Shown here piece after piece: positions 33,813-45,934 of a stretch of DNA of 64,000 bases. A model generated the notes under the pieces. It was not told the DNA's origin, searched no databases, and saw only the letters and a program-made list of their open reading frames with translations. The position numbers and the translations under genes are program-made. The stretch spans positions 155,600 through 219,599 of the forward strand of contig LLCB01000064.1 in assembly GCA_001414345.1 (NCBI GenBank), given 5' to 3'. The DNA comes from Hymenoscyphus infarciens. Its lineage: Eukaryota > Ascomycota > Leotiomycetes > Helotiales > Helotiaceae. How positions within the stretch are numbered: the stretch's first letter is position 1; the number at the start of each line of letters is the position of its first letter.

Positions 33813-35528
33813 CTTGAAGATTTCCGACTTGGGTTAACGAGTGAAGGGTAGAGAATAACTCCTGGCTCACACTTTCAAGGTTGTTTGAAGATGGCAACGA
33901 GATCAAAATACGCGTGCCGGTCCATAATCTGGACCTCGAAGATGTTGGAGATGGACAGAAGTTGAGAATAGCTGGTCGACGGAAGGAAAGCGCGTTCCAA
34001 GGACATCGGATAAAAAGGGTCGGCTCGGGCCGAACTTCGGCCTTCACTGCCTCGAGAGTCGAGACTGCCCACACCATGCCCAACCAGACCAATATTACCC
34101 TGGATCGGGTGTTGAGAATCACCCTGGAGGGTGAATAGAAGAAAAAGTGGAAAAAGGAGCCGTCTGAACTGTTTCTGCGCGTGTTCAAACATTGGTAAGA
34201 GATCTGGACTTGTTTCAGGGAGCAACCCTAGGTACTTCATGAATTCTAGGAGAAGCAATATATTCTTAGAGAACGTTTAGCAGAATCAAGAATGTCTTCT
34301 AATTCTTTGATATTGTGAATTATATGAAGTCTCTCGAGATATTCTCCTACTATGAATGGTGCACTCAGAAAACAAGCGTGCTAGGCTCAACATACCAGTG
34401 GCAGCTCTATCCTTGTAGTGTCGATTTTCTTGTATATTTATCTACGAAAATTTCCTTCCAGCAAGTCTACTTGCAGACTCGCGTTTTTTTTGTTTGCTTG
34501 TCTGCCTCCTTAGTCTCGTTGCACGACTTACTTACTCTCTCGCTCCATCGTTCTTTCCCAAACTAACGACTCCACTTCCAAATAAGCACTTTCAATCCCA
34601 ACGATCAACACAGTCGGTGGCAGAATCGTCGAGTCGTCTTTGTGGCACTCTCCTAATGCAAAAAAATGGTTTGAGTGCTCGGTTAACCAGATTTTGTTTC
34701 GAGAGTGTACATCGTGTAATAATGGTTGGATGTATATCCCATCCTTTACTTATTTCCTTTGAGAGATTTTTTAAGAGATAGAATTGGCATTGAAACTTAA
34801 TGTAAGCTATCTCTGTCTTTTCCGCGTCAGCCATGGATTTCAGAGTTGCTCCCAAAAGGCGCGGTTACGACTTACCTTGCAGCACTGAGAGAAATCCAGT
34901 GACAGTGTCCCCACATCTTTTACTCTTCGTCGCTTCGAAACAACCAACTACCTCCTCCATCTTGAAAACTGCCCCTTACCCAAATGAGAAAAATCTTCAA
35001 CCAATGGTCAAACTTAAATCAAGCTCCCACTCGTCGTCTACTCGTTCTAAATGATGACTGCATGTTGGACGTTGGTTCTGTACTCGCCTAAAGGGGTGTT
35101 GCTTATGTCCCGCAGTTGAGCTTACCGATAGGTTGATACTTGAGCTTACTGCATGGAAGACAAGGAGAACTATAGGTATCTTACACATTGGGAGTTGGGC
35201 TCGCTTGTAATGTTAGAAATTGGGGGGTTGGTAGCGTTGGTACCTGAGGGATAGCCACTCGATGTAGCATAAGTGTCAGTACATGAGTTCAAATGGAAAA
35301 TCAAGAATTTGACATCAGCTCATAATGGTCTGAACAAAACTTTTTCAATTTGATTTTTCGGGACCATTTCGCACAACGTAACCAAGTGAAATGTGTTACG
35401 GTGAGGACGGCCATAACGACCCTAATGGCCATAGCTCCGAAGACCATCTACCTGAGCAGATATTCCCTGGACTTGCGACCATAAGGATGAAATCATCGGA
35501 CGAAGTCAAATAATAGAAGAAATCAAAC
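33813..35528. other. Intergenic region
   Basis: The minus-strand frames at 33,724-34,258 overlap the RecQ first exon in another frame and carry no helicase similarity, so they look spurious. Nothing else supportable is seen. Confidence 0.5.
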
Positions 35529-36891
35529 TTGCTGCTGGCATGCATTAGTGCTTACAAAGGTATACGTAAATCAGTAAGAAGCCAAAAATCTTTTCCAGTT
35601 CACCTTCAATCCCAATTCCAAAATCACCATGGGGTCCTTTCAAAGGCCAATTATGAAGAACAACATATCATTGCCCTTCCATCAGCCCTTCCACTTCCAC
35701 AACTGTCCCTCCGTGTCAAATAAAAAATTATCTCACTCACGACAAACAATCTATCGTATGCAAGGGCGGGGTATATGCTTGGTTGGTGGGACTTGCACCC
35801 TCTCCCCCCTTCTATCCCCAAGCAGTTTTCAGATCCCACTCAATTCGGACGAATTTCCGCTTGGGGGTCTGGCATTGTATTTGAGAGCACTGCATTCAAT
35901 GATTCGCCCATCGAAACCGGGACACTTGTTTTCGGCTACCTCCCGATTGGAACCTTGCCAGTGGATTTACATGTTCAAATGGATGACACTATTGCCGGTC
36001 AATTTGTAGAAACCAGCAAGGTTTTTCCAATTTACAACTGATACCAGTTCAGTCGCGCCATCAAGAATTGAAAACCTTGATCATAGGGCAATCCAGGACC
36101 TTGGATATGACTCTTTATTCCAGGTGCTGTTCGAGACTGATTACCTGATGAACCGATTCGTTTTTGCATGGGAATACAAAGAGCTCACACACCCATTAGA
36201 TGCGGATGACGGGTGGACAATCAAGGATGGAAAAATAGAAGGCAATACCACTGTCATGATCTTCTCCCCAAGCGGCAAGACATCACTTGCTTTTGCACAT
36301 CAACTGAGGCGCTCTCGTGGTCGACCGGCTGCCAGCAAAGCTCGTATGGTCATTGGTATTGGATCAGAGGCTTCCCGAGAGTTCACTGAGGGTACGGGTT
36401 TGTATGACCTGGTGTTATGTTACGATTCGGATAGTACCCGAGACGCGAAGGACCTAGGCAACGTTCTGAGCTTGCAGGAAGATGCGAAGACTGTCATATG
36501 TGACTTCGGATCAAGGGGAGGGGCCGCTGATCGATGGGCCGAGAAGCTGAGGGGATCGTATGGCAACGATGTTCAGGTTACTATTGGAGGGGAAGTGGTT
36601 GCAGATAGTCCTGAAGTAGCAACGAGTATATTTTTGGAGAGGATGAAAGGGGGAGCGGGAGTGAGGTAGCAACTCAACGCATGAGCTTTGAGGTCGCAGG
36701 CACTTGATACCCTGGGTGTCAAGAAGTACTTTGAGGATTTCCAAAGCGAGTGGGAATTGTGTAAGCAGCAGGGTGTCGTGGAAGGGGTCAAGTTGATTTG
36801 GGGTTGGAAGATGTTGAGCGAGGCTGGGAGAGACTTTGGAAAGGCGCTGTCGGGCGCTGTCGGGCCAGAGGAAGGGTTGGTATATGATTGA
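35529..36891 (+). pseudogene. Decayed DUF2855-family (MDR-like) gene
   Basis: Three blocks together resemble DUF2855 proteins: VLSKANYEEQHIIALPSALP with SLRV...LTTNNLSYA and LGWWDLHPLPPSIPKQF (35,620-36,041), then FQVLFETDYLMNRFVF...VMIFSPSGKTSLAFA (36,118-36,666), then SQALDTLGVKKYFEDFQSEW (36,688-36,891). In-frame stops occur at 35,721 (TAA) and 36,039 (TGA). A frameshift lies between 36,041 and 36,100. Two further stops (TAG 36,667, TGA 36,682) precede the last block. Any introns placed over these would be below normal fungal size, so I call it a pseudogene. Total length (about 1.36 kb) equals a normal family member. Confidence 0.75.
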
Positions 36892-37863
36892 TGGGAGGCC
36901 GCTGGACCATCACCAGGATGAGACTGTGTCTAACCTAGTTGATCAATTTGATTGTCTTGAAAGATAACAATAGTCAGATATAAATTATCTCTATTCTCCT
37001 GGAAGTGTTAGCATAGGTAGTCGATGAAAGGGAGTACTCACGCCGATGGTCACGATTTCTTACGCCCCCCCTGGAGCATGGCTAATGAACTGTGCCAACC
37101 AACTTCAATGAGACTGCCCATTGTTGCTGAAGACGCGGGAACTAACTCCGTCTCTGGCCACATGTGCCACGGGCATGATTGCGCACCCTCTTCAGAGAAC
37201 AGATTGGGAATGATGCAGTAGCCTAGCGATCACTCTATTCCGTCGTCTCGTTCAGTCTGACATGGCTGGGCAGGGCCTGCTTTCATCATCGGCTGAGAGA
37301 TGGGTTCATCTATCGCAAAAGGAGTCTGTACCAAGTAAGTTATGGGGCAGCTGAGAGGGGAGGGGGTGAAAGACCAGATTTCCCTGACATAAATAAATGA
37401 GAGCCCAAGCAAGATACAGATGTGCCTTGCAGAAGACGTTGACGTTGACTCTCCTGACTCTCTTCTGTCAGCCCCCAAATTTAGCCTGGTGCAGGTGGTG
37501 GGAGACGGAGACCAACCTCTCACATCGGCGTTCCTGGCCTGAAAGGCCGTGCCTGCCATTTCTGCTGCATTCGGTTCGCCTGCATCTGCATGGGGAAAGG
37601 TGAACAACACCACTTCCCCAAGCTTCACCCTCTCTTTTCTCATGAGGATAATGTGAACCCACCATGCTGCGACTGTCATACATCCCAATGCCCAGAGAAG
37701 CACTAGCGACACCCTCCCTCACCCATCCATGAAGCGGCTGTCAACCCAAACCACGAATCACGGACGGTGACTTTCGCCAGTCCGAAGTTGAAACATCTAC
37801 TGCCCCGACCCAGCAAGCACCCATCTCAGGAAACATTAAGGCTTCAAGGAGCAAGGCACTGAG
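36892..37863. other. Intergenic region upstream of the SOG2-type gene
   Basis: A 160-codon minus-strand frame (37,230-37,712) has low complexity and no family features, so it is left uncalled. The 3' part is presumably promoter and 5' UTR of the gene starting at 37,864. Confidence 0.5.
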
Positions 37864-40800
37864 ATGGAGAGGCCTTCGGGACCGCCGCTGGGTGCAGCAA
37901 CGCAATCAACAGGTCGTCCGCTGGCAGAAAATGGAATACCACGCCCGCCTCCCTTGAATACTGCTCGAAGATTTCCGAATACCGCCCTTCGACCTGAGCC
38001 TTCCAACTCGTCGCTCTCGACGCAGACCGCAATCTCTGCAAGCCAAGTCATTGCCCTTGCGAGAGAGGCTATGAAAGCAGCGATTGAGGAGAATCAAAAC
38101 AAAGCAGCCGAAGCAAGTGGAGTTAGCACCGAGTTAAAACCCGGGGTGACGATCGATTTGAGCCATAAGCAGATCCAACGCTTCCCAGAGGAGGTGGTCG
38201 ATATAATCAAAAATGAGCTCGAAAGGTATATTATACTCCTCAGCTCAGTATACATACTAGTACCTCCTAGCTAACACTTTTTCTCACGCAGACTTGCTCT
38301 GTCCCACAACTCCATCTCCACATTCCCCTCCAGATTCTCGGAATGCATATCATTACGATACTTGAACGTTCGCAACAACGTTATCCGCGAATTTCCACAA
38401 TCTGTATGTTCGGAGATTGAGACTGTTTAAAGCAAGGGGCTGATATGATTGTAGATATGCCAGTTGACCTCTCTCGAAATTCTGGATCTCGGAAGAAACA
38501 AACTCAAGGTTCTTCCGCCGGAGTTGATCAAATTGACTTCACTAAAGGTCTTGTCTGTTCAAAAGAACCGGATTGAAGCTCTTCCATTGTGCCTAGCAGA
38601 CATGGCCTCTCTACAAGTCCTCAAGCTGGACGGAAATCCCATTCGATTCCCGCCGAAAGAGATACTTCAGGCACAATCGACGACACCTCCAAACGGACGG
38701 TTCCAGGAAAACGAGATTGAAAATTTTGCTGTTACCTCACAGATAAAGAGATTTTTAAAGACAAAGCAGATAACTGATCGATCCGAAACGGAATCGGGCG
38801 GGGAAGAGTCGAGCGAAGGAACAGAAACTCCAAGGCCCATGAGGCGCGTTATGAGCGGCCGTTTTCCTATCAAAGTAAATGGAACCGACTTGCCTGATCT
38901 ACGATCACCCGCTTTTCCTCGCGCTCCCCCGATCCCTCCACGAGCGCATCAACGAGGACTCTCGCAACAAAACTCTGCAACGCGTAAACCCAATATGCCA
39001 TTGACCATTCAAAGTACCAATACCAACGAACGGCTGCGAAGTAATAGCGAAGGTATCGTCCAGGCAGCGCGTACATCGGAATCTCGTTCCAGGAGATTAG
39101 GTTTCGTTACTAAGAAAGCCTACGAACTGGGCACGGTCGAAGAATCCAAATCGAATCGACATAGCCATTTTAGAGGTCTTAGTCACGGATCGGCAATGCA
39201 GAACGGCAACAATGGTACAAATGGAACGGCAAACTCAAGGAGTCCTGCTAGTCCTGCCGACTCAGCTACCCAAAGAGCAACCTATGTGCGACGACTATCA
39301 AGCCTCCCTGAGCGTAAACGAGAATCTACTTCGCCTGATCCAGTAATTGAAGGCGCAAAGGGAATTTTGTACGCATTGTTCCAGGTTCACCCACTTATAC
39401 AAAACCTTCTCGGCCTTGCTCGGGACGGAACAAACAAGCGAACAAGCCTGGAGCGAGTATTCTACAATGCCACTACACATGTTGAGGAACTCGATCGACA
39501 TATCCAAGATTACATCACATACTCTGAAGAAGATGAAGAAACCTCGCCCCGTTCAAATGAAAACGTACACCGTGCTTGTCTGACAAGCGTACATGCATAT
39601 ATACATGTCATGGGTCTTTTATCACGGAACGTCGAAACCTTGCTCGATAATGGAGACCCGAGATACATTCGAACTCTTCTCCTACTTATATACGGAAGCG
39701 CTGCTGAGATATGCAATGCTGGTGCTGATCTTTTCAGGCATCAACAAGCCCACAGATCTAGAATATCAGAGGAAGTAGAGATGGAAGAGCCTGTTCGATT
39801 CCAAGTTCGGGACAAATCCGTCACACCCACTCGGGAGAGACCTGGAGTTAGTATGAGATCTAGGAGTGCCACCGCAATCCACACTGCTCCAAACCTACGC
39901 GTCGCAACAGGGCCTCCATCCTCACTCCTCACTGGAAGATCTATAACCATGATCAGTGCTACACCTCGCTCTGGGGATTCATTTTCCTCATCGAATGTTG
40001 GCGATAGGTTGGTCCGAAGTGAATTCAGCGAGGAAGACCGAGATTTCGAACGAATTTACCTACGTCTTTTAGAATCTTCGGAAATGGCAATCAAGGCATT
40101 ACCAAGAGTCAACAATCACTTTATACAAGCTATGAGGACTAGTAACCAACAACAAAACCCGGAACTTCCCCAGCAGTTTTGGAATGTTCTGATTGACAAG
40201 TGTAATACCGCATACCGTACTGCAGAGAATCTCAGAACTCGTTTGTCTGTCATTAAGCTCAAAGAGCCTGGTGTCAGATCACAAGGAGCCTTCTGGGAGC
40301 TTTGCAATACATTTATACTCGTAAGTATACTTTATACCCACCCCCTTAGCTGCTAGTTTCTAACTTCTTCCAGGCATACACAGATCTTGTTATCAGAGTG
40401 AAGGAAGCGAAGAGTCTCACGAGTTTACTACCCACGGAAGTAATTCAGATCCTTCGACCACTCCAAAAAGCCATAAAGGAAACCAGTCAACTCATCCAGA
40501 ATTCGCCTTGGTCTTTCCTCGCTGGCCCACAAAGTTCGAATGGATTGATGAATGGCTCTTCCTATAATCTGCGGTCACCTGCATCACAGGTTCCGCTGCC
40601 AATGACACCACAAAGTGCCGCACTGGGACCAGCCGTTCAAGCAACAGTACCTTCTACCCCCCAAGGCTATAACCAGATGTTCAGTGGAAACTTTTTCGAA
40701 CGAGCAGATGCTTATCTAGCAACAAATGGTAGCTCGGTCGCCTCCTCTCGCACCGGAACGATGTCCTCGTCGATGGGCTCAATGAGCTCAACAATAGGCT

Positions 40801-40901
40801 CAAACGACGGAATGATGACACCCGCGACGTTAGTTAGCCCTATGAACTCATTCAGTTCTATGGGATCAAGATATAATGGCAATGGAAAGGTGGCTTTTTG
40901 A
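37864..40901 (+). CDS. SOG2-type leucine-rich repeat protein of the RAM signalling network (955 aa)
   Basis: Four exons: 37,864-38,225, 38,292-38,403, 38,455-40,320 and 40,374-40,901. Splice sites are canonical and keep frame (introns of 66, 51 and 53 bp). The N-terminus is Pro/Ser-rich. Leucine-rich repeats run from about residue 95 to 215, with successive units LALSHNSISTFPSRF, LRYLNVRNNVIREFP, LEILDLGRNKLKVLP, LKVLSVQKNRIEALP and LQVLKLDGNPIRFPP. A Ser/Arg-rich linker follows, then the alpha-helical SOG2 domain (ILYALFQVHPLIQNLLGLA, ACLTSVHAYIHVMGLLSRN and beyond) and a Ser/Met-rich tail. SOG2 proteins link upstream kinases to the NDR kinase Cbk1/COT1 in polarity and cell separation (known for yeast and moulds). 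Family placement is firm, the exact role inferred. Confidence 0.9.
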
Positions 40902-42156
40902 TGAAGGCGATGTAATTTTTTCTCCTTGTTTTTTCCCGCCTTTTGTTTTTCCGTCTCGATTTTTTGCTTGAGCATGTATGGGCTTATGAGCGTATTCAAT
41001 GATGCTATTTGATGCATGAAAAGGGCATAAGAGGCGCGAAAGGAACTTTGGCGTTTGGGTGCGCAGAACAACATTCTATGGGCGTTTGGTATATGACTTT
41101 ATGTAAGGGAAAGAAAAAAATGGCGGTGAGAGCTGGGATGAAACCAAAGGAGGAATTGATGAATGCCGTGGGCGATGACAAACTTCGTGCGAAGCTAATT
41201 GTAAATGGGGCTTATAGTTAAGAAGAAATGAATGTAAGAGTTTCGATCATTGCTTTTGCTTGTACCGGGTCCTGGTGAACAAAAAAAGCGGCAGCTAAAT
41301 ACCTAGGTAGAGCCTCATCTTGTGGGGCGGGGGCACCAGGGGAGCCCGAAAGCAAAAATCGCGCGTGCTAAGGTCGTTCTCGAATCTCGACCCAACCTGC
41401 AGGACGTCGATCATGAGCCACGACCTGAATATCCAGAGAGGAAAATATAGGGAAGGCGCGACGCCGACCACATATAGGGAAATCCTAACGATCGAAGTTC
41501 GATGGCCTCTCGTTCCAACCCTAAGGTACCTAGGTACTGTACAATCCAAGGTATTGACCCATACAGTTTGAACAATTGTCCCCAACGAACTAGGTTGAAT
41601 TGTCCTACCTTAGAGAGTTGGAATAGCGAGAATCTCCTTGTTGCCCGGATGACCAGATTTTGAGAGTTCAGAAGAATTAGAAATTTGATGTCCCGATTTC
41701 CTTGCACACTTTGGGACACCTGTTCTGGATTGTTTTGGATTTCCCCCATCTCGGGCAATCTCGTGGTCAACATTAACAATGGCAGTAATACATCAGGTTC
41801 GCACCTGCACCTGCCCTGCCTGCTCGTTGTTCCAGCTTTTCAGGGTAATTCAAAGGAATTATTCTAAACGCTTGGAACAATTAAAAGATTGCCTCAGGTG
41901 GTTTAGAACAATGAAGGTGCAAAGGGAAGTGTCAGGAGCAGTCGTTCTTGCCTCGACTACTCACTCGGGCATGCATTGATAGCGCCCAGCTGCGAAGCAG
42001 GTTTGGAGAACCCTCTTCTCAACAATAACCAAATTTAAACATCTCTTCAGACACCCAATCTTGGTATCAGTCATTCGTTTCGCGTTATTACGCAAAAGCC
42101 GTCCCTCTTCGACACCCCAACATCAATCTCCCGCTTGATTTGAACATCTCTTCGCC
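40902..42156. other. Intergenic region
   Basis: Contains the 3' UTR of the SOG2-type gene and the promoter of the gene at 42,157. Frames of 60-122 codons at 41,295-41,979 overlap on both strands and show no family features. Confidence 0.5.
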
Positions 42157-44490
42157 ATGAGTACCTCCGACCTATCGTCCTTTCATTTCGCTCACAACCC
42201 CAAGTGTGATGGTGGCATTGTGGAAAGATACGCAAGCAAGCAACAGGCCGTTCAAGAAACTCGTCGCTACCGTGAAAGATGCCTTAGTCACTATAAACAG
42301 GCCAGAAAACAACATGCTCCTTATTCGATAGAAAGACCTCGAGGGTCCCGAAAGCAGTTCAAGCCACCCAAGAAGTCCCTTGATATTCCCAAGAGGACCG
42401 CCGTCAACGCTCCTATCGATCCTCCGAAGTACGCCACCCAGGCCGAATCAGTAAACGGTGAGATGACTGCTCGCCAACTCTGCCAAACGTTCTACCGCGC
42501 TGGCAGGGACTTCGCCATGGAATTGGATGGCTTCCATATCTTCAAGGGGGGGATGAAAGCTTTCCAGCGTGGGGAATACACCAGCGTACTCGATCCTAGA
42601 CTTTGGACAGAAAGATTATACGAGTTCCGAGATAGAATGGGGAGATATGCTGGTTCGCTCCTGGATCATGTATCTATGGCGGAGGTACCGACGAGCCCAA
42701 AGTTTTCGAAACAGTTCAGAACTACGAGAGCGAGCGCTATATATTTTTGGTGGAGAATTTGTGGGATGATCGAAGATTTCTTTGTTGATTGTGAGGAGAG
42801 GAAACAATATGGGTTAGGCGTGGAATGGGAACATCAGTGTTTTATGAATGATGTACTAAAGATGAAGAATATGGTTTGGAATATGTGGTATGCTTTGGGT
42901 ATGGTTCTCTGGAACGATATGCAAAAGCCTGAGGGGTTTAGATGGAATGTGATCCATGTTCATTTGTAAGTCCCTCTTTCCTCCACCAGTTATCCAAAGT
43001 TTTCAGACAATCACTGGTTGTTTTCTAAACCAAATCGCACAATATAAGATATTGTGCGAGTTGGTTTTGGACAAACAATATTCGGACGTTGTCAATCTTC
43101 CAATTGGTTTGGGAAACCAAAAGACATGAACCCCTACATCCTTTTACCCCCCTGGTGCTCTACATTCGAATACTCTTCTAACGCGAAACAGGAACGGCCA
43201 ATCCACAAAACTTCCCTCACTCAAGGAATACACCATCAGCCAAGAAGTCTTCAGCACAATCCCAAACACGAACCAATTACCATGTCTCTCCTTCGACGAA
43301 TTCCCCAACCTATACAAAAGCCACAAAAACATGTATTATAACTATACTACACTCGACGTTTTGGCGAAAGTAGTGATCATCAATCAAGAGGCCGCTGCTT
43401 TCTTCGAGCACTCCGCCCTCTGCTTGGATGATTTCCGACAAGAAATGCGTGAATTCTTCAAAATTACTGATGGACCTGATGGCCTTTCCATCCTCGAGAG
43501 TTTTGAAGACTTGATTGCTGATGTGGATGGACCTGATGGTCTGGCAATCCTGGAGTGTCTTCTGGATTTGATGGTAGATGGTGATGAATCCGACGGCCTC
43601 TCAAAATTGAAATGCTATGCAGATTTGGTTGCAAAGGGAGAGAGTTCCCAGCTCTCAGACTCGAACTCCTGTCCTCTCGCTCCAAAGTCAGAACCTGTTC
43701 GTGAAAAGCACCCAACCAGTTTACCCACAATGACCCAAATATCAGAGTTTGAGTGCTTAGGCTTCAGCGCACCGAGTGCTCTGAATGACAAAAAACCTCC
43801 AAGCACTGCTCCCACTATGAATCCCGTTGCTCCCGAGTAAGTCGAATCCTCCGTGCATTCAATCATGCCCAACTCATTCAAGTGGCCCTTCTCTTCTTGG
43901 ATTTGGAAGTATTGATCGAGAGGGTTTAGAAGAATTTGATCTATCAAGTTCCCCAAAATCTCTTCGAGTAATACTTTCAAGTACCCCAGACTGTTTCGTG
44001 CACTTTTTTGAACAAGTATACTAACTCTTCTTTCTCAAGGCCAACATCGGAAGAACACCCAAAAATTCCTCCAACCATGATCCTAAACCCAAAACTCGAT
44101 TGCGCAGCAACAACTCGAAGCGACGAGAGACTCCGAAAAAAGACAATGCATTCCTCGAAAAACTGGGATTTTGATATCCCTCTCTCGAGAAAAGACGACC
44201 CAATGGAGGACTTCATCAACTACAGCTTAGAACGTCCCACGATGCCGATCGTCATGTATTGGCGTAGTAAAGGTGTGACGCATCAAGAGCAACTGCCGCG
44301 GTTCCTGAGGGGAATAAGAAATCCTCGGGAACAGCTCAGTGCGGCTTCACAAGCGCTGAGCAATCTGAATGTTCGTGAGATTCTGAGGGCGAGGATGGAG
44401 AGATGGGGTGGTGGTGGGAATGATGGGGATGGAAATGACGTGGATAATGAGGATGGGAATGAAAATGACGTGGGGGTGCGGATGTGGTAG
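42157..44490 (+). CDS. Hypothetical protein (634 aa) with 19-residue internal repeats
   Basis: Three exons: 42,157-42,965, 43,192-43,836 and 44,040-44,490. Both introns begin GTAAGT, end CAG or AAG, and keep the frame, so the spliced length is 1,905 nt. The first exon is basic and aromatic (RETRRYRERCLSHYKQARKQ-type start, then WWRICGMIEDFFVDCEERK and WNMWYALGMVLWNDM). The second carries three tandem 19-residue units (DGPDGLSILESFEDLIADV type). The C-terminus is Gly/Asp/Asn-rich. No signal peptide and no recognised domain. The introns (226 and 203 bp) are long for this window, so an extra small exon cannot be excluded. Possibly a lineage-specific gene. Confidence 0.65.
43469..43639 (+). repeat. 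Three tandem 57-bp units in the unknown gene
   Basis: Units start GATGGACCTGATGGC, GATGGACCTGATGGT and GATGAATCCGACGGC. Each is 57 bp and encodes 19 residues of the form DGPDGLxxLExxxDLxxDx. Third-position differences between units indicate an old, selected duplication. Confidence 0.85.
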
Positions 44491-45934
44491 AAGGGGATGA
44501 CGGGTGGTGAGGAGGATGAGAGGATCTCTAAGAAGGTCCATATGCGTAGCGGTGATTGAGTTTTGGGGTTGACTTTGTTGTGGCGTTGTGTGTGGTGCTG
44601 TATTGTTTTTTGTTGTATGTCGTTGCTAAAGAGCGATGGCAAGGTCTTTATATAGTTAGGAATAGCTTCTTAGGCTTGGAAATAAACCATTACAGCGAGA
44701 GCGAAGGAAGAGAATATTTTTGACGCGAGGGCCAAACTACTACTTTTGCCGAAAAAAAGGAAATCTTTGATTTTGAAGAAGGCTCGTGCTATTTCTGGGT
44801 AACCTGGAAATGGTTTTGGTTACGGGGATACTAGGGATAGGACGTACTGCTACTCCCAGGTAACCTATGAATAGAAGGTCTTGCTATTTGTAGGTCACCT
44901 AACAATAGTCACGAAAAATGTCTGGGCAATTGGGAGGTTACCTACAAATAGCTTATTTCACGATTGAAATTAGGAAGCTGCTATTACCAGGCTACCTGGG
45001 AATAGCTACTCACAGCTTACCCAGGGATATGTGGTAATGCTATTTGTAGGTAACCTACTAGTAATTGACATTTATAGGCCCGAAATCGGTTCGTCCAATG
45101 AATAGAGAGGTGGAAGCATTTGAGACATCAATTGCCTGCTCAACAACTCAACAATTCAGGGGTTAAGCTGAGTTGAAAATTTACGCAAAAATTAACTCGT
45201 TGTAACTTGTAGGTAGGTTAAGTCGAGTTAAGATTTGGAACCAAAACTCGACTCAACTCGGCTCCTGGGATACTTTGGGCTGGTTCAACTCTTGTAATTT
45301 GCCGATTTAGTCCAAAGAAATATATATAACAACTCACAATCTTCATAATGAAACACCTCTGGCATCCGCACCCAAGAAAATCGAGTCACCTATCCTGAAT
45401 CGAGCCACTCACCGGGTTGTCTCTAAGAATGGCCTCTTCTGAAGTTGAATTCGCGGTAATGGGTATCATTTGATTAATCATCCTTCCCCCTCTCTGCGTA
45501 TGCATGCCAACATGGACTAGAATCCTCATACATGCAGTATGCATCTACTTTCCCACTCCTATACTTATTTGGTCTTGCCTTTCTAGACCCGACTTCTTCT
45601 TCCTCCCACTCATAAACCAACTCCTCAACATCTCAATCTCCAGATGTGACAAGTTGTAATGGTACAGATTTGCAAATTCCTTTTCGCTCTTCTGAGTCCT
45701 TGCATGAGCGTTAGAGAATTTGTTGGGTTTTCGAAGTACGGCGTAATACCGACAGTAAAACTTCAGAGAGGGCGATCAGGATTGGAAGTATGCACATCGC
45801 TGTGGATCGCTTGAGTTGTACAAAGAAATAGGAAATTCATCGTTGACGTCGTTGAATTGGAGTCTATTGACCATTGCTGGAAACCATCCCAATAGAGTAG
45901 ATGAGTATTAGGATTTAAATGTATCTCGGGTCGA
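44491..45934. other. Convergent intergenic region with palindrome cluster
   Basis: It lies between the 3' ends of the 634-aa gene (plus) and Arp1 (minus). It contains the palindrome cluster at 44,788-45,067. Just after it, at about 45,130-45,290, GAGTTRA and its complement occur many times in both orientations. No gene was seen in it. Confidence 0.6.
44788..45067. repeat. Cluster of six 25-27 bp palindromes, core AGGTNACCT
   Basis: Units start at about 44,788, 44,849, 44,883, 44,926, 44,980 and 45,039. A typical one is GCTATTTGTAGGT followed by CACCTAACAATAG. The inner core is AGGTNACCT (GGTTACC in one, GGCTACC in another), the outer arms GCTATT and AATAGC. Spacing is 34-61 bp with unrelated spacer text. 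Differences between units are often matched on the partner arm (CCAGG with CCTGG), which suggests the dyad itself is kept. Confidence 0.85.

Noticed and set aside
33724..34258. Minus-strand frames overlapping the RecQ start
   Set aside because: The RecQ frame through MPPGLLRSN...TGFRPMQRD is supported by motif 0. The longer overlapping frames do not join to it.
37230..37712. 160-codon minus-strand frame upstream of the SOG2-type gene
   Set aside because: Low-complexity composition, no family features, and it overlaps the probable promoter and 5' UTR of the plus-strand gene.
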